From contig QBMN01000017.1 in assembly GCA_003241845.1 (NCBI GenBank), positions 1-50,015 of the forward strand: a stretch of DNA of 50,015 nucleotides, written 5' to 3'. Source of the stretch: Shackletoniella antarctica (lineage in GTDB: Bacteria > Cyanobacteriota > Cyanobacteriia > Phormidesmidales > Phormidesmidaceae). Of this stretch, positions 31,068 to 38,909 are shown in pieces (position 1 is the stretch's first letter; each line of letters opens with the position of its first letter). The translations under genes were made by a program, and so were the position numbers. Under the pieces are notes generated by a model. The model was not told the origin of the DNA and searched no databases. It saw nothing but the letters and a program-made list of their open reading frames with translations.

Positions 31068-31309
31068 AGCCGACCCATATCCCCCAGGGTTTGCAGATCC
31101 TGTTCAAAATCTTCTACCCCATAGTGCATCGGGATCTGGCGGCTGGCCAGCAGGTGCTGAAAGGCAACCCGGTGCATGCCCGCAAAACGGCCAGCCTGAG
31201 CCAGGGTGAGTTTGTCTCGCTGGAAGAGCACAACAGCACTTTCTTGGCGCATTTCAGCCTCGCTCATGCGGGCTGTGGTTAAGATCTCATCCGGAACGAT
31301 AACGCTCAT
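31064..31309 (-). CDS. UPF0175 family protein (antitoxin-like)
   Basis: 81-aa protein: MSVIVPDEILTTARMSEAEMRQESAVVLFQRDKLTLAQAGRFAGM. This is the UPF0175 pattern, with an N-terminal strand, an LREEALLLYxxxKLSLGQAAELAGM-like helix-turn-helix and a YGVEDFEQDL end. In cyanobacteria these proteins are usually encoded directly before a DUF3368 PIN-type toxin, and a truncated one follows here. It may now be an orphan antitoxin or regulator. The small helix-turn-helix suggests DNA binding. Confidence 0.85.
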   Translation of the reverse strand: MSVIVPDEILTTARMSEAEMRQESAVVLFQRDKLTLAQAGRFAGMHRVAFQHLLASRQIPMHYGVEDFEQDLQTLGDMGRL

Positions 31310-31354
31310 GGCTGAATACCGCTGCTATATTTCTTACTTTACGCCCTGGGACAG

Positions 31355-31978
31355 ATGATGTATCGACTCTACGACTACCCTCCCTCGGGCAATGGTTACA
31401 AGGTCAGGCTGCTGCTGTCCCAGCTTCAGGTTCCCTTTGAATATGTCGAGCTGGATATTCTCAAGGGCGAAACCCGCACACCGGAGTTTTTGGCCAAAAA
31501 CCCCAACGGGCGCATTCCTCTGCTAGAACTTGAGCCGGGAAGCTACCTGGCTGAGTCGAACGCAATTTTGTTTTATTTGGCGCAGCAAACTCCCTTTTGG
31601 CCCACCGCCCCGCTGAGTCAGGCGGAGGTGATGGGCTGGCTGTTTTTTGAGCAGTACAGCCACGAGCCCAACATTGCCTCGCCGCGTTTTTGGCTGTGCC
31701 ACCTGGACGAACTCAACGACTACCAGCGGTTGGCCCTGCCCTACAAACAGGAGCAGGGCTACCAGGCGCTGGCGGTGATGGATCAGCACTTAGGACAGCA
31801 CACCTTTTTTGTAGACGAGAGCTATACCATTGCTGACATGGCCCTCTATGCCTACACCCACGTTGCCCACGAGGGTGGCTTTGAGCTAGAACGGTTTGCC
31901 CATGTGCAGCGCTGGCTGGCGCAGATTGCGGCCCAGCCCAACCATGTGCCTATCACGCAAACGATGTTTGAGTTTTGA
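31355..31978 (+). CDS. Glutathione S-transferase family protein
   Basis: 207-aa cytosolic protein with a thioredoxin-like N-terminal domain (MYRLYDYPPSGNGYKVRLLLSQLQVPFEYVELDI), the glutathione-binding cis-Pro segment GRIPLLEL, the SNAILFYLAQ Glu/Ser-type motif (ESNAI) and an all-helical C-terminal half with VDESYTIADMALYAYTHVA (N-capping box). The substrate is unknown; detoxification or a disulfide role is typical. Two ATGs are adjacent (31355, 31358); either start is possible. No operon partner. Confidence 0.9.
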   Translation: MMYRLYDYPPSGNGYKVRLLLSQLQVPFEYVELDILKGETRTPEFLAKNPNGRIPLLELEPGSYLAESNAILFYLAQQTPFWPTAPLSQAEVMGWLFFEQYSHEPNIASPRFWLCHLDELNDYQRLALPYKQEQGYQALAVMDQHLGQHTFFVDESYTIADMALYAYTHVAHEGGFELERFAHVQRWLAQIAAQPNHVPITQTMFEF

Positions 31979-32121
31979 TCTCTGGCCAGTCATGGCGTTG
32001 CCCATCGCGAAGGCTGGGGGCTTTATGGAAACTTTTTCCAATGTTGTGGTCTTCAGCCTCCGGACACGGGCATTCTCAACACGAAGAGGTTAGTGCCACT
32101 GTGTGTTAGGGGTGTCTGCAA

Positions 32122-32793
32122 ATGCCGGGAATGCGACGGGCCGACAGGCGTAATTCAAACGACGACAATGCAATCCAGCACCCGCAGGCGAAGCGGGCTG
32201 AGCCGCCATTGCCTAATGACATCAGGCAGCTTCTGAGTACTATCCGATCGCAACGGGATGAGGCGAAGGATCAGGTTGTCGAGAAGGAACAGCAGCTAGA
32301 GGAAAGCCAGACGCTTTACCAGGAGCAACAGGAAAAACTGCAATCAACCATTGTTCTCTATCGAGAAACCCAAGAGCAGGCGAGCTCGTATCTAGCGCTC
32401 TATACCGAGGAGAAGACCAGGAGCAGCGAACTTGAGGTCAAGTACAATGAAACCTGGAAGGAGTCTCAGAACTACCTGGCGCTATACAAGCAGATTGAGC
32501 AAGAGTTGAAAATTGAGCGGCGCTCCAAGGCGGGCATTAAAGGCTGGGAGACCCGACGCAAGCGGGAAAATGAGCGACTAAAGCAGGAAATTGGCGAAAT
32601 GGCGATTGTCCTCCGCGAGTCGCTGATCAATAAGGATCAGGCTATTCAGAGCTTGGAAAATGTAGCAGCTCGGATGGATCGAATTCAGCGGCTGGTAGAT
32701 TCAGTCGATGATGAAGTGACCAATAATCCAGTAGGGATGCTGCAAAAGTTTCAGCGGGTATGGGTTGCTGTCAGGGAAATTATGGCGGAGTAA
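32122..32793 (+). CDS. Coiled-coil protein with 14-residue repeats, unknown
   Basis: 223-aa highly charged protein. Residues 65-132 consist of about five consecutive 14-residue units with Tyr at a fixed place (LYQEQQEKLQSTIV, LYRETQEQASSYLA, LYTEEKTRSSELEV, KYNETWKESQNYLA, LYKQIEQELKIE), which implies a long regular helix. Then follow a basic stretch GIKGWETRRKRENERLKQEIG and a C-terminal helical region ending VAVREIMAE. No family is recognised. It is followed 14 bp later by another small helical protein, so the two are probably co-transcribed and may form a complex (inferred). Confidence 0.7.
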   Translation: MPGMRRADRRNSNDDNAIQHPQAKRAEPPLPNDIRQLLSTIRSQRDEAKDQVVEKEQQLEESQTLYQEQQEKLQSTIVLYRETQEQASSYLALYTEEKTRSSELEVKYNETWKESQNYLALYKQIEQELKIERRSKAGIKGWETRRKRENERLKQEIGEMAIVLRESLINKDQAIQSLENVAARMDRIQRLVDSVDDEVTNNPVGMLQKFQRVWVAVREIMAE

Positions 32794-32807
32794 GAAACGG
32801 CTAACCC

Positions 32808-33311
32808 ATGAACAACAATTCAGCTTCGATAATTTCGGCTTCACAACCTGCGACTCTGGGCGATCGCCTGCGTGGCATCGCCGAGGAGTTGCGGCAGGAA
32901 ACGGATACTCAGATTAAAGCGACCTCTCGGATACTGGGTGCAGCGGCCCAAATGGCCCAGAACCACGATCAACTGATTGGTGACGTAGTGGAGATGGTTG
33001 AGGAAGATCTGGATCGAAGAGATCAGGGTGAATCCCTGACCACTTATACGGTTCCGGATTTAAAGCAGGAATTTAAGACCCTCAAAGCGGCAAAGGCTCA
33101 TTTTGGTGTCAAGGCAAACAGCTGGGATTCTCTGGCGACAAAACTGAATGAAGCCAACAGGATTCCTATTAGCAGCGAAACTTGGATTCCGAATAATACC
33201 CACAGCCAAGTATTGGAGCGGCTCGATGCGATCGAGCTAAAGATTATATCCCTTCAGGGAAGTATGGAGCAGGTATTGGAATTGCTGCAGGAAATGGTAA
33301 AGCAGAGCTAA
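32808..33311 (+). CDS. Helical protein, likely partner of the preceding coiled-coil gene
   Basis: 167-aa soluble protein. It begins MNNNSASIISASQPATLGDRLRGIAEELRQETDTQIKATSRI, a helical segment; residues 83-125 (TYTVPDLKQEFKTLKAAKAHFGVKANSWDSLATKLNE) look like a small globular part, perhaps helix-turn-helix-like; and the C-terminus SQVLERLDAIELKIISLQGSMEQVLELLQEMVKQS is a leucine-rich coiled coil suited to oligomerisation. No known family is recognised. It follows the coiled-coil gene at 14 bp and would be translated from the same message. Confidence 0.68.
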   Translation: MNNNSASIISASQPATLGDRLRGIAEELRQETDTQIKATSRILGAAAQMAQNHDQLIGDVVEMVEEDLDRRDQGESLTTYTVPDLKQEFKTLKAAKAHFGVKANSWDSLATKLNEANRIPISSETWIPNNTHSQVLERLDAIELKIISLQGSMEQVLELLQEMVKQS

Positions 33312-33385
33312 GCACCTTGCCTAAGTAATGTCTTGGCATAGTTGGCGCTTAAAGTTGTTTATTGCAGGCCGACTTGTTCCTGGAC

Positions 33386-33775
33386 TTACTCTTTTGCTTT
33401 TAGCAGCGCCACCGAGCGCGACAGCCGCGCTTGGGTCTGAGTCATCAGCGGCCCGCGCAGCCGCAGCCGCCCCAGGGTGACAAAAACTAGCCCCAGCAGC
33501 AGGTCGCCCCCGGCCACGGCGGCGATCGCCTCTAGCCAGCTCAGCCCCAGAGACTGGGCAAACACCACGCTGGCGACGATGCCGAGCGCGATCGCTGTGG
33601 TGAGCAGCCCTACACCGATACCCACCATGATAAAACCGCTGATCAGGCGACGGCTTTCATAGTTGGCCTCTTGCACGGCCACATCGAGGTGGGTATCGAC
33701 TAACACGGCTGCCAACCGCAGCAGTCGCCGAAAGTAGCTTTCCACTTGGTCAAAGGCAGAGTCAGAGCTAGCCAC
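33386..33775 (-). CDS. Phage-holin-like (DUF1469 type) membrane protein
   Basis: 129-aa protein with an N-terminal amphipathic helix (FDQVESYFRRLLRLAAVLVDTHLDVAVQEANYESRRLISG) and two membrane segments (FIMVGIGVGLLTTAIALGIVASVVFA and LEAIAAVAGGDLLLGLVFVTLG). This is the layout of DUF1469/phage-holin 3-6 proteins, which despite the name are common in non-phage bacterial loci with DUF883-like partners. Its start overlaps the end of the upstream gene by 8 bp, so the two are translationally coupled. A role in the membrane or cell envelope under stress is plausible but unproven. Confidence 0.72.
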   Translation of the reverse strand: MASSDSAFDQVESYFRRLLRLAAVLVDTHLDVAVQEANYESRRLISGFIMVGIGVGLLTTAIALGIVASVVFAQSLGLSWLEAIAAVAGGDLLLGLVFVTLGRLRLRGPLMTQTQARLSRSVALLKAKE

Positions 33776-34259
33776 GCTTGCCCCTCAAGATCAGGCCCAG
33801 CACAAAGCCGATGCCCAGGGCGATCAGCAGGCTCTGGCCCAGGTTGCCTCGGGCGCGTTTCTCTAGCTCGGGCAGCATCTCGGCCTTGAGCTCTTGAATT
33901 AGGTTTTCAGTGCGCGATTCGAGGTCGTCGAGCAGATTGTCGATGCTTGATTTATCTATCCCCAGCGGCCCAGCAGGCTCAAGGCTTGCCGATGACGCCC
34001 CATTGGCAGCCACCTTGCCCGGCGCTGGGGCATCGACCTCAACCAGCGTGGCCAACTCATTGATCTGGCGACGCACTAGGGTTTTGGTGCGATCGGTTTC
34101 ATCGCTGATATAGACCACGGTCGAGTCTACGTCGCCTTCAGTGGCGGCAAGGTTTTCTTTGGTCAGCTGGGGCCACTCAGACAAGAGCAGCGGCACCATC
34201 GACTCGAAATGGTGTTTAAAGGCTTTTTTGGTGGCGGCGGTGAGTTGGCTATTGGCCAT
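33768..34259 (-). CDS. Membrane-anchored helical protein (DUF883-like)
   Basis: 163-aa protein with a soluble helical N-terminal half (ATKKAFKHHFESMVPLLLSEWPQLTKENLAATEGDVDSTVVYI), a Pro/Ala/Ser linker around residue 80, then IDNLLDDLESRTENLIQELKAEMLPELEKRARGN and one C-terminal membrane segment LGQSLLIALGIGFVLGLILRGKRG. The C-terminal pattern resembles DUF883/ElaB-type proteins. It overlaps the next gene, a holin-like partner, which supports a joint membrane role. The assignment rests on architecture rather than strong motifs. Confidence 0.68.
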   Translation of the reverse strand: MANSQLTAATKKAFKHHFESMVPLLLSEWPQLTKENLAATEGDVDSTVVYISDETDRTKTLVRRQINELATLVEVDAPAPGKVAANGASSASLEPAGPLGIDKSSIDNLLDDLESRTENLIQELKAEMLPELEKRARGNLGQSLLIALGIGFVLGLILRGKRG

Positions 34260-34296
34260 GACTGGCTCCGATGGTTGACGTTGGGCAGAGCTGTGG

Positions 34297-34866
34297 CTAT
34301 TGCGGTCTGGGGCTACGCCATTTGCGGCCCCGGCGGCGAAACAGCAGATACATCAGCACACCTACTACAACCAATACCAGAATTGGCACGGCGATCGCGA
34401 GTACCGAAAGGATGGTTGAGCTGGCCAACTCTGTAGTAGACACCGCAATGTTGCCCACCGGCCCCGCCGTCGCCGTCGAGGCCAGCCGAGCCAGCCCGGT
34501 AAACGCCTGGGTGCCGCTGGCCACGCCGCCCCCGGCAATTAGCGCCAGGCTCCACTGCAAAAAGGGGTTCATGTCGCCCCCCGTAACGGCAGCGGTGAGC
34601 ACGGTACCGGCGATCGCGGCGGCGGGCAGCTCCACCGCATCCATCAGGTTGTCGACTATCGGCACAAAGTAAATCAACACCTCTAGCAGGGTAGCCACGG
34701 CAAAGGCAGCGATGGCGGGCGCACTGCCCATCCAGGCCATGCTGGGGGCCAGGGTGAGATAGCCCTGGTGAGCGGCAATGCCCGCCACCAAAAAGGGCAC
34801 CAAAATTCTAAAGCCAGCGGCGGCACTCAGGCCAATGCCAATGGCAACATGCAGCAGTACATCCAT
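34297..34866 (-). CDS. DUF4126 family membrane protein
   Basis: 189-aa polytopic inner-membrane protein starting MDVLLHVAIGIGLSAAAGFRILVPFLVAGIAAHQGYL. The N-terminal LSAAAGFRxxxPxLxxGIAA, the middle VPIVDNLMDAVELPAAAIAGTVL and the final GVLMYLLFRRRGRK are DUF4126 features. ATG 34866 with GGGGGGAG upstream is preferred to 34878. Function is unknown. It is read first in a - strand run with the DUF883-like and holin-like genes (37 bp spacing), so these may form one unit. Confidence 0.78.
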   Translation of the reverse strand: MDVLLHVAIGIGLSAAAGFRILVPFLVAGIAAHQGYLTLAPSMAWMGSAPAIAAFAVATLLEVLIYFVPIVDNLMDAVELPAAAIAGTVLTAAVTGGDMNPFLQWSLALIAGGGVASGTQAFTGLARLASTATAGPVGNIAVSTTELASSTILSVLAIAVPILVLVVVGVLMYLLFRRRGRKWRSPRPQ

Positions 34867-34989
34867 AGCTCCCCCCAATAATGCTATCTAGCCATGCTCT
34901 TGAGCCTAGTGCATGGGGAGATCATAAGAAATCCGTCAGGCCGACGATGAACTTGGCCGAGCAACGTTCATCACGGTTTAGCCCAGAGG

Positions 34990-36111
34990 CTAGCTGTCGG
35001 CAGCGGGAGACACCGGGTTTTCGCCGATAGAAAACACCTGGCCGTCAATAAACAGGCGGGTAATGCCCTTGGCCTGGAGATAGGGGCTGGTGGTTTGCAG
35101 CAGAGCGCCGTCGGGCACTTTTATCACCCGCTGGTTGCGGCGCGAAAAGCGGCGGGCCACATTTTGGTTTTCAAACACGGGCAGGGTGCGCGAATCACCC
35201 TCAGACTCAGGAATCTGGCCCAGTTCGGCAAAGGTGCTCAGGGGCAGCACCACCAGCTCTGAAGAGGTGCGCTCTACCACGACGTAGCACAGCGATGGCA
35301 ACGCCTCAGCGGTGAGGGGCGAAATTTCTAGGGCTTCCAGGTTGGTGGTAGCGCGATCGCTGCTCTCCCAGGCGTAGGCCTCGTCATCATCCTCGTCGTC
35401 GCTGTCGCTGTCATCGTCGTCATAGTCGTCGCCGAGGACGGGGGCGTCATCCCAGTCGTCGTCAAGGGCGGCTTCGGCACCCGGTGACTCAGTGGGTTTG
35501 GCGGGGGCGGCCTGGGCAGACTTGAGCACCGGGCGAGAGGGCTTTTCGGGGGTCTCGGCAGCCGCAGGGTCAGCGGGGTCAGGCAGCGATAGCTGAGTTG
35601 GCTCAGGGGCGGCTTTGGCTGCGATCGCCGGTTCTTCTGCCGGTTCTTCCGCCGGTTCTTCTTCGGGCAGCTCGGCAGCGCGCGATCGCCGCTTGCGAGC
35701 CGGTTTTGCCGCTTTTGTTGGGGCTTCTGTCGCCGGGGCTTCTGTTTCAGGAGCCTCCGTCATAGCCAGGACTGGTTCTGCCACAGGTTCAGCCTCAACC
35801 ACCGGCTCAGGCTCGGCCTTTTTTTGGCTGCGAGGTTTGGCCTTGGGCTTTGTCGGCGCTGCCTCCTCGGGCAGCGCCGGTTCTGCTTCGGGCAGGGCAG
35901 GAGGTACAACCACCGCTCTATCGGTGGAGCCGCGCTTTTGCTGAATCAGCACGCTGTACTCGGCTTCGGGCAGACTGGCCTTGAGCAACCGGCTGATGGT
36001 GCTATTGCTGACGGCGTAGCGCTCCGCCAGGGTTGAGGTTGTCTCCTGGGGCTGGCGATACAGGCTCAAGATAGATGTCTTGTCAGCCTCAGTCAGCTTT
36101 TTGGGTGCCAT
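34990..36111 (-). CDS. Helix-turn-helix protein with long acidic linker, unknown
   Basis: 373-aa protein. Residues 1-50 (MAPKKLTEADKTSILSLYRQPQETTSTLAERYAVSNSTISRLLKASL) form a resolvase/transposase-like helix-turn-helix. Residues 70-245 are low complexity, Ala/Pro/Glu-rich and then Asp-rich (DDDWDDAPVLGDDYDDDD). The C-terminal 130 residues look globular (TTNLEALEISPLTAEALPSLCYVVVERTSSELVVLPLSTFAELG; RLFIDGQVFSIGENP). Probably a DNA-binding protein with a cyanobacterial C-terminal domain; I do not recognise a named family. ATG 36111 starts the helix-turn-helix directly. Confidence 0.72.
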   Translation of the reverse strand: MAPKKLTEADKTSILSLYRQPQETTSTLAERYAVSNSTISRLLKASLPEAEYSVLIQQKRGSTDRAVVVPPALPEAEPALPEEAAPTKPKAKPRSQKKAEPEPVVEAEPVAEPVLAMTEAPETEAPATEAPTKAAKPARKRRSRAAELPEEEPAEEPAEEPAIAAKAAPEPTQLSLPDPADPAAAETPEKPSRPVLKSAQAAPAKPTESPGAEAALDDDWDDAPVLGDDYDDDDSDSDDEDDDEAYAWESSDRATTNLEALEISPLTAEALPSLCYVVVERTSSELVVLPLSTFAELGQIPESEGDSRTLPVFENQNVARRFSRRNQRVIKVPDGALLQTTSPYLQAKGITRLFIDGQVFSIGENPVSPAADS

Positions 36112-36152
36112 GCCGTGGGTTCCGTAACAATGCCATCTAACATCTTAAGGCC

Positions 36153-36175
36153 ATACCAAGGCCAGCTCAGGATCT
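36153..36175 (+). repeat. Dispersed 23-nt motif, copy 2
   Basis: Reads ATACCAAGGCCAGCTCAGGATCT, one base from the copy at 38464. It lies just upstream of the - strand helix-turn-helix gene. Confidence 0.75.
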
Positions 36176-36217
36176 AACGTTTTCTCTCAGAGTATCCCAA
36201 CTCAAAAAATATCCCGC

Positions 36218-36273
36218 CCAAGGACGCAAATCCAAGGACGCAAATCCAAGGACGCAAATCCAAGGACGCGAAC
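36218..36273. repeat. Four tandem copies of a 14-nt repeat
   Basis: The unit CCAAGGACGCAAAT is repeated three times exactly and once with changes (CCAAGGACGCGAAC). The unit length equals that of the array at 9475-9558, but the sequence is unrelated. Confidence 0.92.
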
Positions 36274-36379
36274 TCGGCCCGTTGGGCCGGTCGCGGTGAG
36301 ATCCCAGATAAGCTAGCCAGAACACTCTTAGGCAAGATTCCTCCGCTGGACTAAGATCAGGCTAAACCCCCGCCTTACC

Positions 36380-37405
36380 CTACCCCCGCCGCCGGCGAGG
36401 ACTGCGGCGAGAATTGACCGAAACAGCGTGTTCTACTACCGCCCCAAGGCCAAAAAATACCGCCGAAAATGTCCAAAAGACTTCCCACAGGCTGCCTTCT
36501 ACATAGGTGTCAGTGTTGATAGCGTAGGCAAAGAACATATCGGCAATGTAAAGACAAAAGGCGGCGATCGCAATCAGCTTCCACGACTGCGAATAGCGCC
36601 CGCCCCAAAAAGCCACCAGCAGCGTACCCGCAATCACCAGCAGCACAATGTCGCCAATTAGGTAGAGCAGGCCCACCGCATCCACCAGGGGCTCTAGCAT
36701 GCCGTCTATCTGCAAGATCAGAGGTGGAGCAGAGCTAGCTTCCTCCTCTACCTCTAGGGCGGGGGCTTCAGCGGGTGCCGCTTCCAAGGCAGGGGCGGGG
36801 GCAATATCGGGGGGTGCCTGGGCCAGATGGTGCATTGCTGGCACCTGCCCCAGGGGCACTGCGATCGCTTCAGCAGCGGCAATGTTCACAAAAATGGCCA
36901 GCAGCACCCCACCCAAGCCAATGCCCACCACCATCATCCACTGGGGCAGCTCCAGGTTTAAGCGCCGGGGCAGAACCGCCTTAAACATGCCCGCCGCCAA
37001 GAAGATATAGCTAAAAATATAGAAAAAGTCGCCCAGAGACACCGCTGGGTCAAGCCCCCAAACCGTACCCCAGATAAAGAAAAGCACAGTGCCCATGGCG
37101 TAGAACAGCAGCCCTAGGCCAATCCAAAACCAGACGTTGCGACCGCTGACGATCTGGCTGCTGCGCCAGTTGCGAAAGCACAGCAGTGCGGCAAAGAAAA
37201 ATGCGCCAATTTCTAACAGGTTAATACCCGTCAAAAACCAGTCGGGCTGGGCACCGTCTTCCCCTGGCGCAGTAAACAGCAGAAAGAATAGCAGCGTAGC
37301 CACGCCCCAGGCGATGCAGGCCCCCACCAACAGAGGCGTGGACGAGTCACGGGCAGAGGTCGGGGTAGATGATTTGCTCAAGGGTTCACTCCTAACGGAA
37401 CTCAA
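36380..37405 (-). CDS. Multi-spanning membrane protein, unknown
   Basis: 341-aa integral membrane protein with about eight hydrophobic segments (for example LLVGACIAWGVATLLFFLLF, VWFWIGLGLLFYAMGTVLFFIW, DIVLLVIAGTLLVAFWGG). It contains a Pro/Ala/Glu-rich loop near residues 195-235 (APAPALEAAPAEAPALEVEEEASS) and a very basic tail SRRSPRRRRG. The layout of paired helices and LGDFFYIFSYIFLAAGM is reminiscent of the MASE/7TM sensory membrane halves found in cyanobacterial signalling proteins, but no output domain is attached. Function is not assignable. It stands alone between intergenic gaps. Confidence 0.7.
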   Translation of the reverse strand: MSSVRSEPLSKSSTPTSARDSSTPLLVGACIAWGVATLLFFLLFTAPGEDGAQPDWFLTGINLLEIGAFFFAALLCFRNWRSSQIVSGRNVWFWIGLGLLFYAMGTVLFFIWGTVWGLDPAVSLGDFFYIFSYIFLAAGMFKAVLPRRLNLELPQWMMVVGIGLGGVLLAIFVNIAAAEAIAVPLGQVPAMHHLAQAPPDIAPAPALEAAPAEAPALEVEEEASSAPPLILQIDGMLEPLVDAVGLLYLIGDIVLLVIAGTLLVAFWGGRYSQSWKLIAIAAFCLYIADMFFAYAINTDTYVEGSLWEVFWTFSAVFFGLGAVVEHAVSVNSRRSPRRRRG

Positions 37406-37628
37406 CGGCGCAACTGCGAACCGGGCAGCGCAATCTTAAACGTCACTCAACCCCGGCAGTAAGCCCAGCGCAAGGTGAATTGTACCGATTACCAACCCTC
37501 TTGGGCTGTCCAGATAGAGAAATCGTGCCAATTTAGTCGCGCAGAGCAATAATTCTTAAACTCTTGCCTGCTTAAACTCTCATATACGCCTCCTGTGGAG
37601 GTATGTATCCCAGGCCAATGTCCATGGC

Positions 37629-38300
37629 CTAAGTCCAAATCTTGCCCGACGGAGACTGCTGTAACCACCGCCGAAACTGGCTCTGCTCAGCGGTGGTCAT
37701 GTCTTCAACTGCTTCCAGCGCGCGGGCGGCAAAATCGGCGTTGCCAAAGTAGTCTTTGCCCATGCGGTGCATTTCCTCTAGCAGGCGCTGCAGGTGGTGA
37801 TCTTGCCAGGGCGGCAGCTGGGGCATTGCCAGGGGGTCTACGGTGAGCAGATTTTTCAGGGCCTCAGAAGCCGTCGCCTGGGGAAATTTCCAGGCGGCAA
37901 ACACCTTGGCAATATCATCTTCAAACTGCCGCGCCTGCTTGCCTCCCAGCAGATCTTCCACATCCATATAAAGCACTTGCAGCATCAGCAGGCAGGCTTT
38001 GATAAACGGGGCCGCTGCCGGGGGGGTGCCGGTGTCACCACCCGCGTCATGGTCAAATTTTTCAAGGCGAATTTTGCCCCAAATGCTGTAGCGATCGGGT
38101 TCCTCCAGCAGCACGCAGGCTTTGCCCCGGTTGTCGGTCAGGTCGCGCCACAACGCCCGAGCATCGTCTTCTTGGTCAGCATTAAACACGCTCAGCAGAC
38201 GAAAGGTCTGCCCCTGGTAAGACAAAATCGGAATCTGCTGGTCTTTTTGAGGATGGTGCATCGTCTTGATGTCAACATCCTGCCGCTTGAGGATAAACAT
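37629..38300 (-). CDS. Conserved cyanobacterial protein (Npun_F0813-like)
   Basis: 223-aa soluble protein beginning MFILKRQDVDIKTMHHPQKDQQIPILSYQGQTFRLLSVF. The following ALWRDLTDNRGKACVLLEEPDRYSIWGKIRLEK segment is a conserved pattern I recall from a cyanobacterial family usually labelled Npun_F0813. The C-terminal half is helical (IKACLLMLQVLYMDVEDLLGGKQARQFEDDIAKVF). Function is unknown; wide conservation suggests a housekeeping role. ATG 38300 is the natural start. Confidence 0.75.
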   Translation of the reverse strand: MFILKRQDVDIKTMHHPQKDQQIPILSYQGQTFRLLSVFNADQEDDARALWRDLTDNRGKACVLLEEPDRYSIWGKIRLEKFDHDAGGDTGTPPAAAPFIKACLLMLQVLYMDVEDLLGGKQARQFEDDIAKVFAAWKFPQATASEALKNLLTVDPLAMPQLPPWQDHHLQRLLEEMHRMGKDYFGNADFAARALEAVEDMTTAEQSQFRRWLQQSPSGKIWT

Positions 38301-38678
38301 GTTATGGCCTGCTGACTCCTAGCTGAGGTAAGTACCTGCTGTAGGCGGCGGCTGCAACGGTAGACCGCACCCTTAGTACCGCGTGATCATAAAAATCTGT
38401 AAACCCTCACAAAAAACCCTCACAAACTGTAGGATTGACCGACCAGCGTGGGATTAGAGACTCATACCAAGTCCAGCTCAGGATCTGTTGCCTTTCCACA
38501 GGTGTCTTCCCACGGGCACAGCTCTACCTCCAGACTTGGATGAGATTTATCTTAGCGGCCCTGACTGCATTGGCAGCAGTTTCATCGCTGTTATTCTAAT
38601 TATTCTATTCGTCCTAGTCTGCCCTAAGGATCGCCCATACCCCCTAAGATAAAAAGGAATATATCAAAAAGCCTACCG
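38301..38678. other. Intergenic region before tRNA-Arg
   Basis: 378 bp with no credible ORF. It holds a copy of the dispersed motif (38464-38486) and, about 20 bp later, TGTCTTCCCACGGGCACAGC, which resembles TGTCTGCCCACAGGTAGAAC near 46210. The two loci therefore share a longer diverged element. Confidence 0.6.
38464..38486 (+). repeat. Dispersed 23-nt motif, copy 3
   Basis: Reads ATACCAAGTCCAGCTCAGGATCT, the copy closest to the consensus of the four seen in the window. Confidence 0.8.
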
Positions 38679-38751
<73 letters not shown>

Positions 38752-38909
38752 TTGTCTGTTGAGTTGTCTGCGGCATAGCATCCCGCTGCTGTCTGGGGAA
38801 TTGTTAGGGAAAGCTATTTGTCTGGGAAGATTCTAGCCGGAGTGAGGAGTTCAATCCGTGTCGAAAGCATGCGTTTGCCAGAAGCTGGCGGTCAAGGAGT
38901 CTGGCAAGG

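Noticed and set aside
33386-33775. Prophage evidence from the holin-like gene
   Set aside because: The family is common outside phages and no other phage genes are present.
34990-36111. Transposase, from the N-terminal helix-turn-helix
   Set aside because: There is no catalytic DDE domain or inverted ends; the C-terminal part is unrelated to transposases I know.
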